Source: Enterovibrio norvegicus FF-33 (GTDB lineage Bacteria; Pseudomonadota; Gammaproteobacteria; Enterobacterales; Vibrionaceae). From it: DNA of 64,000 bases. Positions 1 through 8,613 of the stretch are shown here, in pieces. Every line of letters begins with the position of its first letter. Within the stretch, counting starts at the first letter, position 1. Location: NCBI RefSeq assembly GCF_000286835.2, contig NZ_AJYD02000038.1, positions 2,146,194 to 2,210,193 of the forward strand. Reading direction: 5' to 3'. Position numbers and translations under genes: made by a program. The notes beneath the pieces were generated by a model. It worked only from the letters and a program-made list of their open reading frames with translations. It was not told where the DNA came from and ran no database searches.

Positions 1-38
1 CGTGGATCTGTTCTCTCTTCTTCGCTTTTTCTAATAAT

Positions 39-983
39 TCACTTTTGCTCCAGCGCTTCTCGCATACGCGTTTGCACCACATCCACCAAGAGATCAGGTT
101 GAAACTTAGACACAAAACGATCACAGCCTACTTTTTCAACCATGGCTTCATTAAAGCTGCCACTTAGCGACGTATTCAACGCAACATAGAGATTGCTCAT
201 TCTGCTATCGGCACGAACTTCGGACGTCAGCTTGTATCCGTCCATTTCTGGCATCTCAGCATCGGTGATCATCAACAAGATTTCGTCAGTGACTTTTTTG
301 CCTTCATCACACCATGACTTGAGCAAATTCAATGCATGCGCGCCATTTTTCATCTCAATGCATTCAATGCCAAGTTGTTTCAATGTTTCTGTTACTTGTT
401 TTCTGGCGGTGGACGAATCATCGACCACCAAGACTTTTCTGCCCATTAAGTGATGTGACAAGTCCTGATCAAGCACTTCCTCAGAAATACCGATGTCATA
501 GGAAACAATCTCAGCCAACACTTTTTCAACATCGATGATTTCAACCAGCTTATGCTCATTTTCATGCTCTAGCTTGGCGATCGCCGTCAAGTAGTTACCG
601 CGCCCAGTACTCGGCGGCTCCATGATTTCATTCCAGCCCATATTCTTGATATAAACCACTTTACCTACCAAAAATGCCTGAATGGAGCGGTTATATTCGG
701 TCACGATCAGGTTCGCATCCTGATCTTTTTCAAGTGGGCGCATCCCTACTGACTGGCGCATATCAATCACAGGAATCGCGTTACCACGAATGGTCGCCAC
801 ACCACAAATTTTAGGGTGGGAACCTGGCATCTGATTAAGATGCGGCACTTTAAGGACTTCACGAACTTTGAAGACGTTGATAGCAAAAAGCTGTCGCGTA
901 CCAAGTTGAAAAATCAATAACTCGAGTCTATTTTCACCAACGAGGCGGGTGCGGGAATCTACGGAATCTAAAATACTCGTCAT
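39..983 (-). CDS. CheV-type chemotaxis coupling protein (CheW domain plus receiver)
   Basis: CheV proteins link chemoreceptors to the CheA kinase at the cytoplasmic face of the membrane and carry a receiver domain thought to tune adaptation. The 314-residue protein has an N-terminal CheW-like domain (about residues 15-165, with VREVLKVP and IRGNAIPVIDM) and a C-terminal receiver (about 180-305). The receiver shows the acidic pair in VLVVDDSS, the phospho-acceptor aspartate in ITDAEMPEMDGY and the conserved lysine in VSKFQ. Length is normal for CheV. It lies divergent from a second CheV gene at 1318; the two are clearly related but different in sequence. The ribosome binding site is weak. CheV identity is near certain; which CheV paralogue it is cannot be said. 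Confidence 0.93.
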   Translation of the reverse strand: MTSILDSVDSRTRLVGENRLELLIFQLGTRQLFAINVFKVREVLKVPHLNQMPGSHPKICGVATIRGNAIPVIDMRQSVGMRPLEKDQDANLIVTEYNRSIQAFLVGKVVYIKNMGWNEIMEPPSTGRGNYLTAIAKLEHENEHKLVEIIDVEKVLAEIVSYDIGISEEVLDQDLSHHLMGRKVLVVDDSSTARKQVTETLKQLGIECIEMKNGAHALNLLKSWCDEGKKVTDEILLMITDAEMPEMDGYKLTSEVRADSRMSNLYVALNTSLSGSFNEAMVEKVGCDRFVSKFQPDLLVDVVQTRMREALEQK

Positions 984-1317
984 GGGTCTACTAACCGCTC
1001 TTTGATCACTTCACTATGTGGATACTAGTGTCTAATTCAGATGACCAGTAAAACACATTTCATGGCACGGCTCATCATCGCGTTATTATTTAGCGCGTAA
1101 CCTATCAATTACCCTTAATAATAGAAAAAATCCTTGAACAAAGCGAAACCTCAATCGCCAAGCCACATAACAGATCCTTACAAATCAAATCACTATCACA
1201 GAATTTTTTGCTAATCTTCACTGATAAATCAGAAGAACCTAGGTGTTATCATGACGATGAAAAGCTACAATTAAGGAACAAGCATTAAAACACATCTGTT
1301 TACTGACAGGCGCTCAT
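984..1317. other. Intergenic region between divergent CheV genes
   Basis: This 334-bp gene-free stretch must hold the promoters of both divergent cheV genes. It is AT-rich. I see no strong sigma-54 or palindromic operator pattern and no convincing small ORF. Confidence 0.5.
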
Positions 1318-2241
1318 ATGAAAAGCAAGGCCAATGAATCTCAGGGAATGTTGCTCTTTAAACTTTCTGCCATGCAGACATTTGCTATTGGCACGCTTAA
1401 AGTGAGAGAAATCGTTCCCTTCTGCCCACTGACAGCACTTCCTGGCTCTCACCACACAGTCATTGGCACTGCCAACATGCGGGGCATCACTACCCCTGTC
1501 ATTGATATGGCGAAAGCGATTGGCTATCCACCCGTAAGCAAAGAAGATTACAAAGACTGCTTTATCATTATTACAGACTGCCAACGTCGTGTAGTTGGGT
1601 TTCTCGTGCGAGGCATTGAAAAGATCAGCGAATGTGACTGGCGAAATATCACCCCTCCACCAAACACATTGGGATTGCACGCATTCCTGACCGGGGTAAT
1701 GCATGTGGATGAAAAAATTGTCCAACTGCTCGACGTAGAACTCATTATGTCGAAAGTATTTCCGACCTCTTACGATAAGCTACATCCGATCCTTGCTGAT
1801 GTGGACCGAGAAAAACTTAAACCCATGCATATCCTCTTGGTGGATGATAGTAGCTTAGCTCGACGTCAGCTTTCAGAAGCGCTCGATAGCATTAATATCC
1901 CCTATGTCGTGAGTGCCAACGGGCTTGATGCGCTCGAAAAGTTGAAGAGTTCCGCCTTAGAAGGCAGACCATTTGATATTGTGGTCAGCGATATTGAAAT
2001 GCCGGGTATCGACGGATATGAGTTGGCGTTTGAGATTCGGAGTAATAGTTCAATTTCGGAGGCTTATCTGATTCTTCATACCTCATTATCAAGTGAAATC
2101 AGTGTTGACCGCGCGAAGCAAGTTGGCGCGCATGAAGCACTGGAGAAGTTCGATGCGACTGAACTGGTTAATGCCATGCTTCGAGGAGCCAACTTGAAGA
2201 CGGAGAATGAGCATGTTTGCCTAGAGGGCACGATCGAGTAA
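1318..2241 (+). CDS. CheV-type chemotaxis coupling protein, second copy
   Basis: A 307-residue CheW-receiver protein of the CheV family, which would couple receptors to CheA in the chemotaxis array. The CheW-like domain covers about residues 8-155 (VREIVPF, MRGITTPVIDM). The receiver covers about 165-295, with DDSS for metal binding, the aspartate in VSDIEMPGIDGYE, a threonine-like switch in LHTSLSS and a lysine in LEKFD. It keeps the whole set of phosphorylation residues, so it should be active. It is divergent from the other cheV at 39-983. The ATG at 1318 follows an AGGCG-like ribosome binding site. A 13-bp inverted repeat lies just downstream (2251-2308). Confidence 0.93.
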   Translation: MKSKANESQGMLLFKLSAMQTFAIGTLKVREIVPFCPLTALPGSHHTVIGTANMRGITTPVIDMAKAIGYPPVSKEDYKDCFIIITDCQRRVVGFLVRGIEKISECDWRNITPPPNTLGLHAFLTGVMHVDEKIVQLLDVELIMSKVFPTSYDKLHPILADVDREKLKPMHILLVDDSSLARRQLSEALDSINIPYVVSANGLDALEKLKSSALEGRPFDIVVSDIEMPGIDGYELAFEIRSNSSISEAYLILHTSLSSEISVDRAKQVGAHEALEKFDATELVNAMLRGANLKTENEHVCLEGTIE

Positions 2242-2250
2242 TTTACTTTC

Positions 2251-2308
2251 ATTTGTCATCATGTAGCGTAAACATACCGTACAATGTACACCTTGCATGA
2301 TGACAAAT
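2251..2308. repeat. 13-bp perfect inverted repeat with 32-nt spacer
   Basis: The arms at 2251-2263 (ATTTGTCATCATG) and 2296-2308 (its exact reverse complement) flank a 32-nt spacer that itself contains GTAC-AAT-GTAC. It sits 10 bp after the cheV stop. There is no run of T after either arm, so a simple intrinsic terminator is not indicated. It could be an mRNA-end structure or a remnant of a small mobile repeat. Confidence 0.7.
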
Positions 2309-2445
2309 GCATCCCAATACACATCTGCACTCCACGTCCATTACATCTTTAGCAATTACTCGCTTTTCCTTGATCAAAAGACTGTTTCCCGCTCCCTCGA
2401 TATGGTTTAATTTCGTCAGGATCACACATAGAAGGTTAAAGACCT

Positions 2446-2754
2446 ATGAACAATGTATTCGAGATCGTTAAGTTCTCTCGTCGCAAAAATAAACTGAAGC
2501 GGGAAATTCAGGACAACGAGAAAAAAATCCGCGACAACCAAAAGCGCGTTACTTTGCTTGAGAACCTGCTTGATTACATTCAGCCAGACATGACTCACGA
2601 CGAAATCGTTGAAATCGTCAAGAACATGAAAGCAGACTATGAAGATCGCGTCGATGACCACATCATCAACAGCGCGGAAATCTCTAAAGAACGTCGTGAA
2701 ATCAGCCGCCAAATCAAAGAACTGACTCGTCAGGAAAAAGAAGGCAAGAAATAA
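2446..2754 (+). CDS. DUF496 (UPF0265, YeeX-like) coiled-coil protein
   Basis: A 102-residue, highly charged, almost wholly alpha-helical protein. It matches what I recall of the DUF496 family (E. coli YeeX), sharing stretches such as [20 protein letters not shown], a central DYI-P-MT/S segment, and [11 protein letters not shown] followed by AEISKERR. The function of the family is unknown; members are small cytoplasmic proteins of about 100-110 residues, so this one is full length. The start has a purine-rich leader (AGAAGG about 15 nt upstream). It stands alone between cheV and cqsS. A short GATTGG/CCAATC hairpin follows at 2770-2783 but lacks a good T run. Confidence 0.9.
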   Translation: MNNVFEIVKFSRRKNKLKREIQDNEKKIRDNQKRVTLLENLLDYIQPDMTHDEIVEIVKNMKADYEDRVDDHIINSAEISKERREISRQIKELTRQEKEGKK

Positions 2755-3160
2755 TCCTTTCACGCATGTGATTGGAGCCAATCGTTGTTATGGTCTATTT
2801 CTTAGTTGTCATTTATGGCTTCGAAATAGGCCATTGTTACGCAATTTATTAACACCTTAACCCAGAGTGGTCTGCGCTTCATTTTTCTGCTCTCATCCCC
2901 CGCGATACTCATCTTCGTTTACTCAGATACAAACGTGATACTTGTACAAATAATAAGACACCACTATCGCTACTGTTTGTATAAAGTCTGTCCTATGAAT
3001 CGATTGTAGGCATAGTCATTTCTTGTTCATCAATATGAATATGAACACTCATTTTTCTTAGTTTATCAATGATAATATGTGCGTTCGAAACTGGAGTCCC
3101 ATGAGATACACGCCAGAGCATTAACCAATATATTAATTTTGGCTAGCACCCTTCACTTTG
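2755..3160. other. Leader region of cqsS
   Basis: A 406-bp stretch without a convincing gene. It contains the weak hairpin after the DUF496 gene and then AT-rich sequence that presumably holds the cqsS promoter and 5' leader. I looked for the conserved core of a Qrr small RNA and did not see it here. Confidence 0.4.
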
Positions 3161-5290
3161 ATGGGAAAAATACCCAAGATAGACCTTTGGGCTATTAACA
3201 TTGAACTATGGCAGAATTTTATCAAAAGCATGGAAGCGGCATTTCGCAAAGTTTATCAATACGCTGAACCAAACCTGACACTCGTGAGCTGGATGGGATT
3301 AATTGGCTTTCCGGCTTACTATTTCATTTGGCAATATATATATCCTCAAGCTTATGAAAACTTGCCTCTTCGACTGTTTTGTTGCTTGTTTTTTGTCATT
3401 GTATTAGTAAGAAACAAGCTAAGTCCCGTACTGAAAGAACGTATGCACTGGTTCTATCAAATCGCCATTTCCATTGTTCTTCCCTTCTTTTTCTTCTATA
3501 TGCTATTGATGAACAATTGGTCCACCGTTTGGCTACTTTCCTTTATGGCCGCAATTTTCCTTCACATATTGCTGGTACATATTACTTGGGTCATGTTTGC
3601 TCAAACATTGGCAGGTATTACCATGGCAACGATCTGTGCCTGGGCTGAGAAGGGGTATCACCTCGCATTCTCGATGGATTGGACCTACATGCCAGTGTTC
3701 CTTTTCATCTACCTTTTCGGCAATTTATTTTTCTTCCGCAATCAACAAGAGCATGAAACCAAAGTGTCGATTGCCAAAGTGTTTGGTGCAGGTATTGCTC
3801 ACGAAATGCGAAACCCGCTCAGTGGTCTTTGCTCTTCCATTGATTTAATACGTTTGACGATTCCGGATCCTAAGGGCAGCAACAATCGGGTTTATCAACT
3901 CCGCGAAGAAGACGTCTTGTTACTCCGTGAGATCAGTGACGACGCGATGAACATCATTCGTGCCGGTAATGAAACCATCGATCTTCTGCTGACGTCCATT
4001 GATGAAAACCGCGTTTCCCGCTCAACATTTAAAAAGCACGCTGTCAAAAATGTGCTTCAACATGCTGTCGATAGTTTTGGTTTCAGGAGCGCCACAGACA
4101 AAACGGCGATAACCATTAGAAACACCGATACCTTTGATTTTCTTGGCAGCGATACCCTGCTGAAGTACGTTATCTATAACCTGTTTAAAAACGCTTTTCA
4201 TCATCGAATCGGAGAAGACTTTGCGATAGATCTGATGGTGGAAGTCGGTGATAGGGAAAATCGAATCATTGTTCGTGACAATGGTCAGGGAATATCCAGT
4301 GATATTCTTGACCTGATTTTCGAGGACTTTTACACCACAGGAAGAACCGGAAATTACGGACTGGGATTGCCATTTTGCCGAAAAGTCATGCGTTCCTTTG
4401 GTGGCGAAATCAGTTGCGATTCTAAGGCCGGGGAGTGGACTGCGTTCACTCTCACCTTCCCCACATTAGACTCCTCGATTGCTCAAGATATCAAGCACAA
4501 CCTGATCAAACTTAAATCGATGCTGATGGTGACCAATGACGCTGATTTAGTCCGGCGTACGGCGAAAATCAGTAAAAAAATGGGCTTCAACCTGCAAACT
4601 ATCGATGTGCTACACGTTCTGAAGAAGCCCGAGTTTGATTTTGAATACGATGTCATCATTGTCGATTTGGAGAGTGTAGGAACAAATGGTGATGTGCTTG
4701 GCCATATAGAACCTTTACTTTCGTTCACTGAGGCAAAAATCGTATACCTGCACAACAGTTCATCGACCGGCCATCAATCGCATGCTGTGTACAACCCAAC
4801 CTGGATTGAGGGGCTAGCATGGCGCTTGAATACCCCAATGGTGATTGAGCAGTTATTTTTCGACACCGTAGATGCTTCAATACCCAACAAGCGTTCACAA
4901 ACCCCAAGCAATACCGAGACACAAACCATTATGGTAGTGGATGACAGTGAGTCACTCCGCCAAATGACTTCTATCGTTTTAGAAAAACAGGGGTTTAACG
5001 TTATTCAATGCGCCAATGGTCACAATGCAATAGCGATGCTTAAACAAGATAAACAGCATGTGGATTTGATCCTGATGGATATCGAAATGCCTGTGATGGA
5101 TGGGGTGGAAACATCGCGTCGTATTCGCTCTTCACTCCAAGCTTATGCTGATGTCCCTATTATTGCTCACACAGGTGACAATTCTCGACCCACTCTTGAA
5201 AGAATTACATCCTCAGGCATGACAGACTTCATTATCAAACCCTCCGAGCAGCAGCAATTGAGAGACAAAATAACGACCTGGCTTTCATAA
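3161..5290 (+). CDS. cqsS: CqsS, CAI-1 autoinducer sensor kinase
   Basis: Membrane hybrid kinase that detects the alpha-hydroxyketone autoinducer CAI-1 and feeds the LuxU/LuxO quorum-sensing relay. In order: N-terminal bundle of about six membrane segments (about residues 40-190), a dimerization helix with the phospho-histidine in IAHEMRNPL (His214 counted from 3161), an ATPase domain with N, G1 and G2 boxes (DNGQGI, GLGLPF), and a C-terminal receiver with Asp640 in LMDIEMPVMDG. The segment VYQYAEPNL and the motif NLFFFRNQ match remembered Vibrio CqsS proteins closely. The family usually begins near a Met equivalent to position 3230; the ATG at 3161 adds about 23 residues, and neither start has a good ribosome binding site. 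It is convergent with cqsA, 54 bp away. Confidence 0.95.
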   Translation: MGKIPKIDLWAINIELWQNFIKSMEAAFRKVYQYAEPNLTLVSWMGLIGFPAYYFIWQYIYPQAYENLPLRLFCCLFFVIVLVRNKLSPVLKERMHWFYQIAISIVLPFFFFYMLLMNNWSTVWLLSFMAAIFLHILLVHITWVMFAQTLAGITMATICAWAEKGYHLAFSMDWTYMPVFLFIYLFGNLFFFRNQQEHETKVSIAKVFGAGIAHEMRNPLSGLCSSIDLIRLTIPDPKGSNNRVYQLREEDVLLLREISDDAMNIIRAGNETIDLLLTSIDENRVSRSTFKKHAVKNVLQHAVDSFGFRSATDKTAITIRNTDTFDFLGSDTLLKYVIYNLFKNAFHHRIGEDFAIDLMVEVGDRENRIIVRDNGQGISSDILDLIFEDFYTTGRTGNYGLGLPFCRKVMRSFGGEISCDSKAGEWTAFTLTFPTLDSSIAQDIKHNLIKLKSMLMVTNDADLVRRTAKISKKMGFNLQTIDVLHVLKKPEFDFEYDVIIVDLESVGTNGDVLGHIEPLLSFTEAKIVYLHNSSSTGHQSHAVYNPTWIEGLAWRLNTPMVIEQLFFDTVDASIPNKRSQTPSNTETQTIMVVDDSESLRQMTSIVLEKQGFNVIQCANGHNAIAMLKQDKQHVDLILMDIEMPVMDGVETSRRIRSSLQAYADVPIIAHTGDNSRPTLERITSSGMTDFIIKPSEQQQLRDKITTWLS

Positions 5291-5316
5291 AAAACTCTGC
5301 CATTGCAGAGCTTCTT
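5291..5316. terminator. Bidirectional terminator between cqsS and cqsA
   Basis: Hairpin CTCTGC-CATT-GCAGAG at 5295-5310 lies immediately after the cqsS stop. It is preceded by A-rich and followed by T-rich sequence, so it can end both convergent transcripts. Confidence 0.7.
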
Positions 5317-5344
5317 ATCCATACATGATTTACCAAGCCTTACT

Positions 5345-6529
5345 TCAATGGATGGTGAGATCAGAATTTTCATAAGCAGCCTGACAAACTGTCAGCACAT
5401 GATCCACTTCCCGATAGCTCATATCTGCATTCAAGGAGAACCGGATCAATGCTTTGTTCTTTGCCGTTGCCGGTGCACAGAAAACCGCACCGAACACACC
5501 GTTGCTTTCCAAAAAGTCCCTTACATGTTCTGTGTTTTTCTCATCACCACACTCCAGAGAAATAATTTGGGATTCACTACGGATTTTAAAGCCGATATCA
5601 CGAAGACCCATGCGCAGCACATCCGATATTTCAAACAAGCGCTTTCGCTTCTCATCGCCCTTTTTTATCACGTCCAATGTCGCATCAAGCCTTGCGACCT
5701 CCTGCGGTAATACAGTAGAACTGAATATCGCAGGGAACGACACAAACGGTAACGCTTTGATAAGACTCGCTGGACCAAGTACTGCCCCAGCTCGATAAGC
5801 AAACGCCTTTGCAAGACTGGTCGTAACAAAGTCCACTTGATCCCGCACTTCCATTTCATTAATTAGGCCCGAGCCGTCTGGCCCATGCGTGCCAAGCGAA
5901 TGCGATTCATCAACCACCAACGCACAATCAAACTCCTGAGCCACTTCGTAGATGGCGCGAAGCGGTGCGATGGTACCTATCGTGCTGTAAACCGAGTCAA
6001 TCAATATAATACCAGGGCCGTATTTTTTAATTTGTCGTTTAAGGTTTGATACGCTGTTATGAATAAAAGGAATAATCCGTGCACCCGCAATCCGGGCGCC
6101 TTCCCATAGTGACATGTGCGCAAAGAAATCGATATATACGCACTTTTTCGGCTCACAGATGGTTTGCAATAAGCCGATATTCGCCGACCATCCAGATTGA
6201 GAGAGTACACAACCTTCCAACCCCACAAACTCTGCCAGACGCTTTTCAAAGTCCGGTTTATGATCCTCATCCTGAAGAAAAACAGCAGACATCACCACAT
6301 TTTCATTCGACGCAATAATGGCGTCCACATGTGCTTTCTGAATATGGCTATCAAGACTCAACGACAAGTAGTCATTACTTTGCATGATCACCGCATCTTT
6401 TCCCGGTCGACTGCTGACGGGTAATGGCCGACCATTTTCATATGGTTCAGTCATATCACGTAGAAACGAATTCAAACGCGCATCGACGAAAGAAGGAAGC
6501 TTTTTTCTCATTGTAGGTTGATGTTCCAT
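5345..6529 (-). CDS. cqsA: CqsA, CAI-1 autoinducer synthase
   Basis: A pyridoxal-phosphate enzyme of the alpha-oxoamine synthase family. It condenses an acyl-CoA with S-adenosylmethionine or aminobutyrate to make the precursor of the CAI-1 signal. The 394-residue length equals known CqsA proteins. Landmarks: QSNDYLSL near the N-terminus, the cofactor-stacking region SGWSANIGLLQTICEP, the aspartate-histidine pair in VVDESHSLGTHGP, and the Schiff-base lysine (Lys241) in TSLAKAFAYRAGAV. Conserved family strings YIDFFAHMSLWEGAR and ESNGVFG are present. The ATG at 6529 has a GAGG ten bases upstream; an alternative ATG at 6511 has none. The neighbouring receptor gene cqsS confirms the role. A terminator-like hairpin lies in its leader. 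Confidence 0.97.
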   Translation of the reverse strand: MEHQPTMRKKLPSFVDARLNSFLRDMTEPYENGRPLPVSSRPGKDAVIMQSNDYLSLSLDSHIQKAHVDAIIASNENVVMSAVFLQDEDHKPDFEKRLAEFVGLEGCVLSQSGWSANIGLLQTICEPKKCVYIDFFAHMSLWEGARIAGARIIPFIHNSVSNLKRQIKKYGPGIILIDSVYSTIGTIAPLRAIYEVAQEFDCALVVDESHSLGTHGPDGSGLINEMEVRDQVDFVTTSLAKAFAYRAGAVLGPASLIKALPFVSFPAIFSSTVLPQEVARLDATLDVIKKGDEKRKRLFEISDVLRMGLRDIGFKIRSESQIISLECGDEKNTEHVRDFLESNGVFGAVFCAPATAKNKALIRFSLNADMSYREVDHVLTVCQAAYENSDLTIH

Positions 6530-6558
6530 GTGCCTAGCCTCGTCCTGTTAAAGAAAAA

Positions 6559-6580
6559 CGCCGAATTCGGCGCGTTTTTT
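6559..6580 (-). promoter_or_regulatory. Terminator-like hairpin in the cqsA leader
   Basis: Perfect palindrome CGCCGAATTCGGCG at 6559-6572, with T runs on both strands. On the minus strand the stem is followed by TTTTTCTTT and ends about 30 nt before the cqsA start codon. No plus-strand gene ends here, so it is not an ordinary gene-end terminator. It could attenuate cqsA transcription, or the true promoter may lie inside the remaining 30 nt of leader, which is very short. Confidence 0.55.
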
Positions 6581-7024
6581 ATCAAGAGCAACTTAGAGAT
6601 ACCGCAGAGAGAAATAAGAGGCATCTATATATTGCCTGAATATATGGCATATTATGAATGAAACTTGTTTTCCGATTATTTTTAAGTTTGCGAATATTCA
6701 TACCTACTATATGAAACCTTTTTTATATATATGCGGGTATGAGAATGGCTGAAATTATTAAAAAACCTTCCTTATATTTATAAATAGAACCCCGACAGTC
6801 TTCTTTCGTACTGACTAACAACGATCAGATCACTTCCCTATTTCCCTTTACAAAGCTTAGCGTTAAGTCTGGTATTGAGACGCTGATCTTTTATAAGCCA
6901 ACCTTGTGCTTTTAAAGCCCATCAATTTGCACTTAGCGGATTCAAAATCGTCTTAGCCCTTATTTTTTAATGCCATGTGTTTTTGCATTAGAAAACCGAA
7001 ATATGATGCTATTTTGGTGCAACG
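6581..7024. other. AT-rich gene-free stretch upstream of cqsA
   Basis: About 440 bp of strongly AT-rich DNA between the cqsA leader hairpin and the porin terminator. It presumably holds the cqsA promoter. I see no ORF with a ribosome binding site and no Qrr-like conserved core. Confidence 0.4.
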
Positions 7025-7051
7025 AAAAAAGCCCAGCGCGAGGCTGGGCTT
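7025..7051 (-). terminator. Intrinsic terminator of the porin gene
   Basis: A 9-bp stem (AAGCCCAGC with GCTGGGCTT, 5-nt loop) at 7029-7051, followed on the minus strand by a T run. It lies 41 bp past the porin stop codon. Confidence 0.85.
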
Positions 7052-7091
7052 TCAAAGCAGTGTGAAGTTTAAGCGTATTTAGTGGAAGTGA

Positions 7092-8165
7092 TTACCAGTA
7101 AACGCGTGCACCGATGGCGTACATCATTTCGCTGTCAAAACTTGTGGCTGGAGCAACTTGTAGGTCATTCTTATCATTGCTTACGCCAAGTGAAGTCGTA
7201 CCGTCAACATACGCCACTTCGCTATATACACGGAAATAACTATTGAACTTATACACGCTACCTACGTAAAGAACGTCAGCTTCACCTTCGGTTTTATCGC
7301 TGATTTTGAAACCTTTGGTTTCGAAATCAGAGTATTCGTATGCACCATACACGCTCGCTTTGTCATTTAGACCATAGCTAAATGCTAACGCGTAACCGGT
7401 GCGGTTCAGCTCTTCGGTACCATTGTTGCGTTCAATATCACTTGCTGAGTACTGGGCACCAACATATAGGTCTCCGAATGTTCTTTCTACCCAAATTGAA
7501 CGGTAAAGGTCTTCAAACTTCGACTCTGGATACGTTGTTTTAACTAATTTGCCCGTATCATCTCGAGATTCAACATCTTTTTGCTCTGGGTTGTTTTTCT
7601 CTGCTTTAGAAACACCCGCTGTAATGTCGAAACCAGCAACGCTTACACGACCAAACAATTCTGCAACTTCCGCATTATCGCCATCTTCTGGTAATGCGTA
7701 GCTCGCATCGACATAGAAAGAATTACCTTCATATGAATAACGAACAGAACTATCGTGCTTACCACCCGAAACCGCGCCCTCAACAATGTGGCTACCACCG
7801 AAGAAATAAGAATTATCAACACCCCAAAGGTCATCAGCTGTCAGGTATTGCTTACCAATAGTAACCTTACCCCAATCACCGGTTGCGCCGATGTAGCTGT
7901 AACGGTTTTTGAATTCGCTCGCTACACTAAATTCCAATGCTGCTAGTACATCAAAATTATCGTTCACTTTATACAAAGCAGATACGGCTGCGCGAGAGCT
8001 ACCGTCATCAAGCTTGACATCAGAGTCAGGAGATTTGGTCAGTTTTGCGCGAAGAGAGCCGCTAAATTCTGCTGAACCGTTTTCACCACTATAGATTTCT
8101 GCTGCACTGACATTGCCAGCGAAAAGTACTGCTGGGATGACTACTGCCAAAAATTTCTTATTCAT
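7092..8165 (-). CDS. Outer-membrane porin (Gram-negative general porin family)
   Basis: Trimeric beta-barrel porins of this family let small polar solutes cross the outer membrane. The 357-residue protein starts with a clear signal peptide (MNKKFLAVVIPAVLFAGNVS, cleavage after SAA), followed by AEIYSGENGSAEFSGSLRAK, typical of the first strand. It shows alternating amphipathic strands such as DNFDVLAALEFSV, FGRVSVAGFDITAGVSKAE and ASVYGAYEYSDFE. It ends in an aromatic residue (YAIGARVYW) as expected for BAM recognition. It resembles Vibrio/Photobacterium OmpU and OmpL, but I cannot assign one. It is monocistronic with its own terminator and a 448-bp upstream region; porins of this type are often controlled by ToxR or OmpR. 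Confidence 0.9.
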   Translation of the reverse strand: MNKKFLAVVIPAVLFAGNVSAAEIYSGENGSAEFSGSLRAKLTKSPDSDVKLDDGSSRAAVSALYKVNDNFDVLAALEFSVASEFKNRYSYIGATGDWGKVTIGKQYLTADDLWGVDNSYFFGGSHIVEGAVSGGKHDSSVRYSYEGNSFYVDASYALPEDGDNAEVAELFGRVSVAGFDITAGVSKAEKNNPEQKDVESRDDTGKLVKTTYPESKFEDLYRSIWVERTFGDLYVGAQYSASDIERNNGTEELNRTGYALAFSYGLNDKASVYGAYEYSDFETKGFKISDKTEGEADVLYVGSVYKFNSYFRVYSEVAYVDGTTSLGVSNDKNDLQVAPATSFDSEMMYAIGARVYW

Positions 8166-8613
8166 ATACTACGTCCTGTAATTCTTATCATCATTCCATT
8201 TGCAACGATGCTGCGAAATAAAATTAACATCCAAGAAACACAGGGATCAACGATACATTTTCTAACAATTACAACGATTAATGAATATATTGGCTGATTT
8301 ACAACCAATACAAGGTGATTAATGTAGGTGATAGATAGCGCATAAAAAGTCGCATTTATGATGCTTTTGTTGCATTAAATGGGGATTTAATTCACGCGAA
8401 GAATGACTTTATTCGGTATCAATGGGCACCTAAAACGTTCAATAAATGAACGTATTTTGTAAAAACACTCATCCGACCATTTGCGAGCCACATCTAATAT
8501 TTATAACTTTATCAATGGAACTTTTTACTAAGATGCTCGAGAGCGCGCAAATAAAACGTGCAACAGAACACTGACAACGCACAAAAATCGCTGCCATTAT
8601 CGCGTAAACCGCC
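8166..8613. other. Porin upstream region
   Basis: A 448-bp AT-rich stretch between the porin start and the end of the sigma-54 activator gene. It holds an inverted repeat ACGTTCA-N5-TGAACGT at 8435-8453 and should contain the porin promoter. No gene is evident. Confidence 0.45.

Noticed and set aside
5345..7091. A Qrr small RNA near the quorum-sensing genes
   Set aside because: The conserved Qrr core and a sigma-54 promoter were looked for around cqsA and cqsS and not found.
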